64,000 nucleotides of DNA from Corythucha ciliata (lineage: Eukaryota > Arthropoda > Insecta > Hemiptera > Tingidae), in NCBI GenBank assembly GCA_038030265.1, contig CM075939.1, positions 38,235,253 to 38,299,252 on the forward strand, written 5' to 3'. The position numbers and the translations under genes were made by a program. The notes under the pieces were generated by a model. The model was not told the origin of the DNA. It made no database searches and was given only the letters and a program-made list of their open reading frames with translations. Below, piece by piece: positions 55,222 to 64,000 of the stretch; the stretch's first letter is position 1; each line of letters starts with the position of its first letter.

Positions 55222-56363
55222 TCAGTCAATGCTCGGGATGAGAACGCTAAAGGATGTCCATCCTAAAAACCTCAAAACTCCTTTTTTATCGACCGGCCTT
55301 TCCATCTCTGTAATTGCCTTTATTTGTTTTGGATCTGGACGTAAACCCTCACTATCAATAATAAAGCCCATAAACTTGACGCTAGGCATTTTCAACTGTA
55401 CTTTACTAGGGTTGAACTTGATGCCATAAGTCCTTCCACGATTCAATACAGAACGCAATAAAGCGTCGTGATCCTCATTAGTTTCTGCGCAAATAATGAG
55501 ATCGTCAAAATAGGGAAATACACCTCCAAGGTCACCGAAAATCTCCATGGCTTTTTTCTGAAAGATTTCTGGCGCAGACGCAACACCAAAACATAAACGG
55601 TTCCACTTGAACCTCCCGAAAGGAGTGTGAAATGTGGTTAACAAAGAGGAAGGGCCATCCAACTCCAAATGCCAAAATCCGTTGCGCATGTCGAGAACGG
55701 AAAATATTTTTTTGTGGCTTAACTTGGAAGTAATATCATCTATTGTCGGAATGTAAAACCTAGGACGTTTAATTGCTCTATTCAAATTTTTTGGGTCTAA
55801 ACATAACCTCAGTTCTCCATTAGGTTTTTCAACTGCAATTAAATTGGACACCCAATCAGTAGGAATGTCAACTCTGCTAATAATTCCTTTGGCTTCCAAG
55901 TCAGCAAGAGCTGCCTGTAGTCTGTCAACAAGTTTATGTGGATACCGCCGGGGTCTCTCTATGACTGGTTGAAATTTGGGATCCAAATATAGTTTAATTT
56001 TGCCAGGAACTCTGCCAAGACCGTTAAAAACATCGTGAAATTCTTGAATAATTTGCTTAGAATCCAACGAGAAGGTTTTTTTGATAAGTTTCAAAAACAA
56101 AGAAGCACGCAGGCCGATGATACATTCTACATCTTCAGAAATGACCTGAAACTCTAGATTAGCGTTAACATCGTTACAAACAAGTCCAAGGAAAACTTTC
56201 CCCACTGACCTTAATAATGAGTTATTACCAAAAGGAGCCAACAAAGTATTAGACGGCAAAATTTTCGGAAATGGGGCAATCTTTTCTAGGGAGCCCATGC
56301 TAATTACGTTTGCCTCAGCACCAGAATCCACCTTAGCTCTAATTGTACAATTTTTGAAAACTA
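55222..56363 (-). pseudogene. protease and RT of the defective Ty3-type element
   Basis: Protease VDSGAEANVISM near the start, then RT with IISRVDIPTDWVSNLI, LDMRNGFWHLEL (catalytic Asp) and YFDDLIIC (YXDD box). RT is cut off after VLRFLG at 55222. The open frame runs on to 56418, but its first 18 or so codons come from the MITE at 56364-56507, which separates pol from gag. Confidence 0.85.
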
Positions 56364-56507
56364 AGGCGGCGTTCATACTATGGCGATACGATATCGTTTC
56401 TACATCACTCAGACACATTTCCAGTTGTTTCTATCTGTCCCAGATGCTGTTAATTTGCGTCGGCAATGTCGAAACGATATCGTATTGCTCTAGTATGTTC
56501 GCCACCT
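56364..56507. mobile_element. MITE inserted between gag and pol of the defective element
   Basis: 144 bp with inverted ends AGGCGGCGTTCATACTATGG and (reverse complement) AGGTGGCGAACATACTAGAG, and inner arms ATACGATATCGTTTC. It is flanked by TA on both sides (56362-56363 and 56508-56509). It provides an accidental ATG for the pol frame. Confidence 0.8.
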
Positions 56508-57420
56508 TAGTCTACGTACCACGCAGTATCGTCGTTGCCACTCCCCGATAACGGCGCAGAACTCTCCAAAAAGTTGATACTCGCTCTCTGTTTGGTGCTC
56601 CTGCACATCCTGGCGTAGTGATTGCGTCCCTTGCACAGGAAGCATTCTTGATTAAATGCGGGGCACTGTCGAAATTCATGATTACGTCCACACTTCGAAC
56701 AAGAATATTGATTTGAAGCGACCGTAGACCTCCTGCTTCTAGGGTTGTCTGCCATCGCGGATCTCGTAAAAACTGACTTCGTTATTCGATGACGGCTTCG
56801 TACTGATGACATCTACCTCCGCTGTTTCTGCTACAGCGTTGGAGAACTTTTTATCTCTTCTCTCAACAGCGTCAAAACACTCAATTTGACCCCGCTTGGA
56901 TCCGTGAATTTCTTCGGTGTGCCTGCGAGAAATCTCAGCCACTAGACAGATTTCTTCAGCTTTTTTCAACGTTAGGGCGGAGTCCCGTAGCATGGTTTCA
57001 ATGAGTGCCTTATCACCGATGCCAAAAACAATCCGATCTCGTATGAGACTCTCATTGTGATTTTACCTCGGTCAAAAAACTGTCGAAAAGTTGACCATCT
57101 TTCTTCACAATTGAATTGAATAAGTAGCGTTCGTAAACCGTGTTTTTCTTCGGGCTGCAGTAGTTATCAAACGCCTCTATTATCTCATCATACGTCGGCG
57201 AATCGCTCAACTGGAAGTTATTGTAAACTGCGATGCCTTTATCTCCCAGGATAGTCATCAAGAGGCCGATCTTTTGTTCATCCTTCGACTTTCCCAATCC
57301 AAAGCCTTGAACATAGAACGATAACTTTTGCTTGAATTGGGTCCACGAAACAGACAAATTGGGCGAATCAAAGTCAATTCCCCGGGGAACGAGTGCACTG
57401 CGGTGCACTTCTGACATCAT
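56507..57420 (-). pseudogene. gag of the defective Ty3-type element
   Basis: Three frames. 57420-57052 begins with ATG at the LTR edge (capsid-like SWTQFKQKLSFYVQGFGL, KIGLLMTILGDKG). After a stop and an apparent short deletion near 57050 the reading continues ESLIRDRIVFGIGDKALIET and KKAEEICLVAE to about 56750. A further frameshift leads to 56812-56510 with the zinc-knuckle segment CSKCGRNHEFRQC and CFLCKGRNHYARMC. Together they cover a full-length gag that cannot be translated as one product. Confidence 0.85.
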
Positions 57421-57524
57421 GTTGTATTTTGCATTACTTGAAACACTATAATGACGAACAAAAATCTATTTATTTAACGCTGAACAATGTTTTACAACTC
57501 TACTCTTTAATCAAATCTTTACTT
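57420..57524 (-). repeat. 5' terminal repeat (LTR) of the defective element
   Basis: Matches 53294-53398 with two differences. The gag ATG sits at its inner edge, as in the 1.5-5.9 kb element. Confidence 0.85.
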
Positions 57525-57792
57525 AAGGATACTATAAAGACGAGTAGAGGCGATGTTTGATAAAGTTTTTACCGGGCTCCACCATTTTTGTTCTGTTATC
57601 ATATCATACAACAGTTACCATGACAACAGTGATTGTTGAAATGTGAACATCATGCTGGAAAAAGCATGATCTGTGCAAATTTAGTCTCCGATGACCGCGA
57701 ATTGACGCGATTCCTTAAAACTTCCAGATCCTGTTATAAGCCTGCTAAAAGGCAATGGTGCATCTGATATTTTCTCCAGTGAAGCTAGCCCA
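57525..57792. other. unassigned spacer inside the composite element
   Basis: About 270 bp without arrays or coding signal, between the retroelement and the inner hAT-like element. Confidence 0.4.
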
Positions 57793-58950
57793 CAGGCGTG
57801 GATCCAGTTTTTCTCAAGAGTAGTTGCACAGAGTTTTTTCCCCCGATTTTACTCGTGAATGAGTAGGTACTGTTTTTAGCCTCGAATTGACGTTTTCCTT
57901 AATTTTAGCTGAAACTGCGTGCATTGTCTCAATTCTAACTCGAACTAGCCCATTTTCTTCATTTTAGCCGTGAAAAGGTCTCAAAAAAACCGTGAAATAA
58001 CGCATTCTTGATTTACTATTTCAATTACGGCCAGCACTGGGCATCGCCTAACTGCAAATTGGTGCGTTCTGTCAATTTCAGCCGCAAAAAAAAACAGTTT
58101 TTCCTCAATTTAACAAGTGGACGACCGCTATTTCTCAATTTTAGCCACGAGAATTCCACCAATCAACAACAAACGGTGACGATTTCGCCAATTCGTTTTC
58201 CCTGAATTCTAGCCGTAAATTAGTGCTTTTTCCTAATTCTGCCTTGAGCAATTTTTTCTTCTTCCAAATTCTAGCAGTGAAAAGGTTCATATAACTCGCG
58301 TGAGAGCGAATTTCATTAATTTTGACCCTGACGTTGCATCGCGAAACCTTGAATTCCGTAATTTTAGCCGTGAATAAGCAGTTTTTTCAAAAATGTATGC
58401 GCTAAGTCACGCTCTTTCTCAACTTCACCCGCAAACTTGCCATAGTATATGTATAAAAACGGTCAATTAGCACTTGCTCGCAATGTTTACCGATGTTTGA
58501 GAAACCACAAACTGGCACCTTCTCTCAATTTTACCAGCGTGAATGAGCTCCATTTCTCAATTTTAGCCGTGAATTGCCGCTTTTCTTGAATTCCAGCCGC
58601 AAATGAGTGATTTTTCTCAATTCTACATTAAACGAGCAATTTATTTTGTCAATTTTAGCTGTGAAAATAGTTCTATAAACCGTGAATTAGCGCATTTTTT
58701 AATTCCGCCCCAGACTTTGCATCGCGAAACCGCAAATTGGCGTGTTTTCTCAATTTCAACCGCGAATAACGAGATTGATCTCTCAAGTTTAACGTGAACC
58801 AGCGCTATTTCTCAATTTTAGCCGTGAATTGGTGTTTTTCTTCAGTCTTAGCCGCAAAATGTCCTTTTCTAGATTTCATCCGCGAACGAGAACTTTTTCT
58901 CATGACGTGCGCACCCCCCCCCCCTCCGCTGTGGATCCGTGCCTAGCTGG
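57793..58950. mobile_element. inner hAT-like element with a family-A array
   Basis: The left end CAGGCGTGGATCCAG resembles the element at 38995. The right end near 58942-58950 (GGATCCGTGCCTAGCTGG) is less clear. Flanks CTAGCCCA (57785-57792) and CTGGCCCA (about 58951-58958) match at 7 of 8 bases. The interior is a reverse family-A array and a C run. Confidence 0.6.
57840..58900 (-). repeat. family A array, reverse
   Basis: About 35 diverged units of CTCAATTTTAGCCGTGAATT type. It faces the forward array at 59600-63910. Confidence 0.85.
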
Positions 58951-59117
58951 CTGGCCCACCCCTTGATCACGGGCTGGCTACGCCCCTGACACACATGGTG
59001 CTAACATTCTGGCAACCAGAAAATTTGATAGCATAGGATAGAGATAGGAAAAGCTCAAAAGTACCTCTGAAAGCTGAAGGGTTTCGCGCACTAAATGGAT
59101 TAAACGCTTAAATTAAA

Positions 59118-59338
59118 TGAAACGCCCAGTAGAGTGGCCGAGGTAGCTAGGGCGTCAACTCTCATATGTCCATCAGGTATCGACTGCTGAGTGGGTTCGA
59201 TTCCCACTAAAGGCTGGATTACTTGGGCAAAGGTCAACTTAATGATTATGCGTAAAAAAGTTATAAAAAAGTAACGAGTGTGCTCTTGCCCTCGTCCCTC
59301 GTCCACGACACCGGGCGAACAGCCCCGTTGGTTAACCA
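59118..59338 (+). mobile_element. tRNA-derived SINE with 11-bp target duplication
   Basis: A 221-bp insertion flanked by the exact repeat CTTAAATTAAA (59107-59117 and 59339-59349). The 5' part resembles a tRNA with an A box (GTGGCCGAGGTAG) and a B box (GGTTCGATTCC at about 59196), the RNA polymerase III promoter of SINEs. An unrelated 3' body ends at GTTGGTTAACCA. The head resembles class II (Ser/Leu-type) tRNAs. Confidence 0.85.
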
Positions 59339-59349
59339 CTTAAATTAAA

Positions 59350-59600
59350 CTGGCCGTTGGGGATAATGAATGCCTCGGACGGGGGTGGGGGGGTCAGAAG
59401 CATCGTAAAACACTCGCCAGTGTACTTTGCTTTCATAAACTCCGAGTTTTCCCCCCTAGAAAAAAGTACAGGCTGTGGTGTATCAATAAAATAATAGGGT
59501 TGGTGTGAGTGCGGTTGTGTAAGCCTCACACTCATCGAGTTCATGGTTCTTGCAACTGAAATTGCACATAAAAAATTATCGCACAATTAGTATGTAAATA
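59350..59600. other. no recognisable feature
   Basis: Short AT-rich stretch with a G run near 59385, between the SINE and the long array. Confidence 0.45.
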
Positions 59601-59975
59601 AGAGAATAGATGCTAATTCACTGCAAAAATAACAGAAAACGCTATTTATTAACAGATAAAATTGAGAAAAATCGCCGAAAATCGGATACAAATGAAAGAA
59701 ATAACTAAATCGCAGCTGAAATTGAGAAAACAAAAATTCGTAGCCTCTAAAAGCTTCAACCCTCAAACTGAAAACCAGCGCTAATCCATAGCGGAGAGTA
59801 AAAAAAAAAAATTGCTCATACGGGGCTAAAATATAAAAAACAACACGACGAAGATTGAAAAAAACCACTAGAATTCAGCGCGGCCAAAATTAAGAAAAAC
59901 TCTCATTTTCAGATCAACTTGACAATAAGTGCTAATTCGCTAATCTGCGGCTGAAATTAATAAATGAATAATTAT

Positions 59976-60006
<31 letters not shown>

Positions 60007-63000
60007 CGCTAGTCCGTGGACTTGAGGAAAATGACCAATTCGCAGACAAAATTGTGGTAAAATTTAACTTAATACTTGATACTTAAAACTTAAATACTCG
60101 ACTTAACGCCTTGCGAAGGCAACATTGTGGCCAAAATCAAGTAAAAATGCATGGCTATGAGTTAAAAAAGACACCGCTGATTCGTGACTGGAGCTGAGAA
60201 GAAGCGCTAATCTATGAATAAAAGAAAAACAAAATTGCTAATCCTGTGCTAAAATGTAAAAAACCGCTAATTTTCGAATTGAAAATGTTTTTAGCCTGGC
60301 TAAAATTAGGAGAAAGGCCAATTTTCAGCCTAAATTGAGGAAAAAAAGCTAATTCGCTGCTAAAAATGGAAAAAATGGATAATGTGCGGCTAAAATTGCG
60401 AAAAACGCCAATTCGTGGCTAAAATTGAGAAAATTTGCAAATTCACGGGTTGGAAGAGCTACAATACGCTGCTAAAATTAAGAAAAAGCACTAATTCGCG
60501 GGTAAAATGGAGGAAAATCACAAATTGGTGGCCAAAAATGTGAAAAATTTCAATTTGCATCAAAAATTGATAATACCCCAATTCGCGGCCTTAGAAGGAA
60601 ACTTTGAGGCTAAAACTGAGAAAAAGCGCCAATTTAGGGCTTTATAGGCTAAAAAAAAGGTGATTTGCGGCTGAGAAAAATCTAAAGCAAATGCGCTAAT
60701 TCATAGCGCGTGCGGTAAACAAAAAAATGTGATTTGTGGCAAAAATTCTGAAAAACCTGCTATTTTGCGGCTAATATTGGGGAAAATACGTGAAAAAAAC
60801 GCTAATTTTCAGCCTCAGTGACGACTATGAATCATACATTCAACCGTATAACGGACTGACCACAGACGTGAGAATGCACCCAGCTGCGGTCCAGTCACCG
60901 TTTCGACCACAGACTTTCAGGTATCAGAGCATCTCGCTATACTCGGTCATCAGCTCGGCATTTCAGCCGAGTGCGAAGGAGCCGATGGGCGTGGACTTTG
61001 GTTTTCGGTTACTTCGGTCTGGAAGTGGACGCGAATTGTCCCATTTTCTCAATTTCAGCCGTGATGTGGCGTCCATGACAAAAATTGTGGTTTTTTGCTC
61101 AAGTGAGACAGAGGAAAATTCGGTGATTCATGGTGTACAGGGGCCACTTTACGAGTAATACGGATGAATGAGGATTTTTAGGTTATCCTAGGTTAGGGAT
61201 TTGGCTACTTTCTACGAATTTCAATTTATACGACCTGATGGAGAACATAAAGGGGTCCAAAACGTGCAATAAATTTGTACAATATTTCGTTTCCAGATGC
61301 TTAGGGATAAAAAAATAGGTTGTTCATTATATTGTGCAACCCATCAATACAACCCACAAACGTTCAATTTTATTGTACAACCCCTATTATTGCGCAATAT
61401 TATTGTACGTGTATGGGCCGCTTAAAGTTGCAAGTGATATCAGCAAAGACTGTGGGCTAAATATTCGATTTAGCTCCCGAAAGCGCTAATCTGGTAGCTC
61501 AAATTGAGAAAATTCGCGCTATCTTGAGGAAAATTCACTGCTAAAAAAAGAAAATACACCGTGTCCTCAGTTTCGTTAGGTCCTTAATCCCAGTAAAGTG
61601 CTGATCGGCAATTTGCAACTTGCTGACGCGGCAAAAAATTGAAAAAACCGCTAATATTCGTGACTATAACTGCGAAAAAGCGCTGATTCATGGTCTCAAT
61701 GTAACTTCCAGACTAAAATTGAGAAAAAATCGCTGATTCGCGGTTGCCATTCTACGAATAAATTGTGGAAATCAACGCAAAACTGTTGTTTTAGGACCAA
61801 CCCCGCGGTTAATTCAGACCCGCGCGTATTATGCGTACAATATATTCTATAATACGCTATAATATTTTTCAGGTAAAAATTTGGCAAAAATAGCAAATTC
61901 ACAACTGAAATTGCGAAAAATCGCTAATTTGGTATTTGCGGGTATAAAGTTGAGGAAAAACGTAAATTCGCGGATACAACCGAAGAAAATCAACTAGAAA
62001 AAATCATTAATTAGCGCGGCTACAATTAAGAGAGAAAAATGCTAATTTTCGGTTCGTACTGAGAAGAAGTGAAAATTCTCTGCAAAAATGGAACAAATTG
62101 CTAATTTGCAGCTTAATTAGAGGAAAACTCCAATTCTTGGCAAAAATTGAGAAAATTCGGAATGCACGGGTTGTAAACGCTACTAAGCTGCTAAAATTGA
62201 GGAACATCAATAATTCTCGGATAAAGTGTGGTGAAATTTGAAATTTCTAATTCAAATACGCGCCTTCTGAAGGCAACTTTGTGGCTAAAATTCAGAAAAA
62301 CTGGAAATTCATGCAAGGCTATAGGTAAAAACAACGCTGATTCACGGGCTAGAACTAAGAAGAAGCAATAATCTATACATAAAAGTAACACAAAACTGCT
62401 AATACGGTGCTAAAATGTGAAAAACCCACTAATTTGCGGGTAATATTTAGAAAATAAATAATTAGTCTGGCCAAAATTAAGAGATTTTAAAGGTTATTTA
62501 TAGACTAAATTGAGAAAAAGTGTTAAGTCACGGAAGAACCCGCAAATTCACAGCTGAAATTGCGCAAAATGCTAATTCGCTAAAATTAAGAAAATACTAA
62601 TTTGCGTGCGTCAAAACTGAATTATACACCATTCGCGGCTTCTGAAGGCAACTTCTGAATTTTTTCAAGGCAACTTCTAAGACAGAAATTGAGGAAAAGC
62701 GGCAATTTAAGGCAATGGGTGAAAAATCCGCTAATTCGCGGGTAAAACCGAGAAAAATCACGCATGGTGAGCCAAAAAAATCCTAATTTGTGAAAAGCCC
62801 TCCATTTTGAGGCTAATATTGAGGGAAACATTTAAGAAAAACGTTAATTTTCAGCTAAAACTGAAAAAAGTGCTAAACTCCTGCTAAAAAATTGAAAAAA
62901 TCGCTAAGCTGCTAAAATTGGGTACAACGCCAAAACTCGTGGAAAATTAAGAAACATCGCTCACGGGATAAAAACGCTGCTTTGCTGGTAAAGTTGAGAT

Positions 63001-63910
63001 AATGCGCAAATTCATGGCTATGGTGGTAAGGGGTCAAAACCACTAATCCGCGGCTGTAATTAAGAAGAACAATACACGCGGGCAAAATTGAGAAAAGCGC
63101 TAATCTGCAGGTTAAGTTGACAAAAAGCACTCATTCAAGGCTAAAATTGAGTAATTCGCGGCTTAAACTGGTCATAAGCGCTAATTGGCGGTTATAAAAG
63201 GTGAAATAGCGGTAATTTGTGGCTAAAATAAGGAAAAAGGCTAAGTAAAATTACATTTTCTTGTTTATACAGAGACTTAGGGCGAAATTACCCCCTGCCC
63301 ACCCACCACCAAATTGAGAAAACGCCCAACCACGGCTTTGCAGAACTATAATAATATAGAGCAACGTTAGAGAAAACTCGCTACTTCACGGGAAAAAGGT
63401 ACCTACTTCATATCTAAAATTGAGGAAAAGCGTAAATTCGATGATGAAATTGAGAACTATTGCTAATATGAGGTATAAAAACGCTCCTTCAAGGCTAAAA
63501 ATCCAGAAAGAGCGCTAATTCACTGAAAAAAATTGAGAAAATGCCAATTCAGGGCTTTCTGAAGACAACTTCGTTACTGAAATTGAGTAAAAGCGCTACT
63601 TCGTTGATAAAATTGAGATAAATCGATAATTCACAGCTGAAATTATAGGTAAAAAACACTAAATTGCTGTCGAAAATTGAGAAATAGCGTTAATTCACAA
63701 AATTTAAGCAAAAGCTCTAATTCACGGCTAAAAGTCCATGACTTGAGAAAAATTCCAATTAGCGGCTGGAAATTGAGAAAATTTGCTAACTAGCGGCTAA
63801 ATAGAAAAAAAATCTAATTCAAAGGACAAAAAACCTACTTTGAGGCTAAAATTTAGAGAAACCGCTAATTCACGTCTAAATTTGAGAAAATACACATTCG
63901 CGGCTTCTGA
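59600..63910 (+). repeat. long family A array, forward
   Basis: More than 100 diverged units with core CTAATTCGCGGCTAAAATTG and A-rich linkers, the longest block in the window. It is interrupted by an A run at 59978-60006 and by unrelated sequence at 60812-61440. Open frames inside are artefacts of the repeat. Confidence 0.9.
60812..61440. other. non-array insertion within the long family A array
   Basis: The first part (60812-61035) is GC-richer and begins CAGTGACGACTATG. The second (61130-61440) is AT-rich with repeated TTGTACAA/TATTGTAC words. The open frame over the first part has no recognisable family. It may be a captured fragment or another element whose far end I cannot define. Confidence 0.4.
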
Positions 63911-64000
63911 AATCAGGCAAATTATCGTCCCACAACCGTGACCGTGACACACTCAAATGTATCACTGGACGAGGTCTACCCCCCCCCCTACACCCCTACA

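Larger units (their letters stand above)
53294..57524 (-). mobile_element. defective Ty3-type LTR retroelement, 4.2 kb
   Basis: Bounded by two 105-bp direct repeats (53294-53398 and 57420-57524) with only two differences. The plus-strand left edge is TGTTGT; the far edge lacks a clean CA/TG. Gag, protease, RT, RNase H and integrase remnants lie between on the minus strand in several frames. No target duplication was found at the edges. It differs from the element at 1.5-5.9 kb in sequence and coding layout. Confidence 0.8.
53262..58988. mobile_element. hAT-like element split by an LTR retroelement
   Basis: The left end CATGGGCGTAGCCAGCGGG and the right end, reverse complement CAGGGGCGTAGCCAGCCCG, are flanked by the exact 8-bp repeat ACACACAT (53254-53261 and 58989-58996). 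The 5.7 kb span includes a defective Ty3-type element (53294-57524), about 270 bp of unassigned sequence and a further hAT-like element with a reverse family-A array. Without these inserts little of the original element would remain. The left end is the same as element X at 17047 and 23664. Confidence 0.82.

Noticed and set aside
59600..63910. CRISPR-like array (about 30-bp repeats at regular spacing)
   Set aside because: Units are head-to-tail, degenerate and without unique spacers, and the locus is eukaryotic with spliceosomal introns and retrotransposons.

Overview
The window reads as a stretch of AT-rich, intron-bearing invertebrate nuclear DNA. The evidence is one host gene with canonical spliceosomal introns, surrounded by BEL/Pao, Ty3-type and Copia-type LTR retroelements, jockey-like LINEs, hAT-like, mariner-like and Harbinger-like DNA elements and a tRNA-type SINE. 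An arthropod is the most likely source, but the species cannot be named from the sequence alone.

Host gene. On the minus strand, twelve exons between 48371 and 20221 join in frame into 541 codons of a type I inositol-1,4,5-trisphosphate 5-phosphatase (INPP5A). All catalytic motifs are present and the protein ends in a CAAX box. The first exon was not found. Exons 1-3 lie at 47.9-48.4 kb, exons 4-9 at 26.6-27.6 kb and exons 10-12 at 20.2-21.4 kb. They are separated by introns of about 20.3 kb and 5.2 kb that are filled with repeats. The 5.2 kb intron appears to be of the GC-AG type.

Layout. 0-1 kb: degraded LINE with a Harbinger-like MITE inside it. 1.47-5.86 kb: intact, young Ty3-type LTR retrotransposon on the minus strand, with identical 138-bp LTRs and a 5-bp target duplication. 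5.9-8.3 kb: no gene seen. 8.3-14.5 kb: MITE and degenerate tandem arrays, with an hAT-like element carrying an inverted array. 14.9-17.0 kb: second LINE. 17.0-18.7 kb: hAT-like sequence split by a solo LTR. 20.2-48.4 kb: INPP5A, with a Copia gag fragment, a BEL/Pao element and arrays in its introns. 49.2-51.4 kb: hAT-like element with an array. 53.3-59.0 kb: an hAT-like element containing a defective Ty3-type retroelement, a MITE and a further hAT-like element. 59.1-59.3 kb: SINE. 59.6-63.9 kb: long array.

Most unusual feature. Roughly a third of the window is degenerate short-period (about 20-30 bp) tandem sequence in several families. Several blocks sit exactly inside elements with CAG...CTG ends and about 8-bp direct flanking repeats. 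I infer that non-autonomous hAT-like transposons carry internal minisatellites, spread them and nest in one another, which would explain the repeated strand flips of the arrays.
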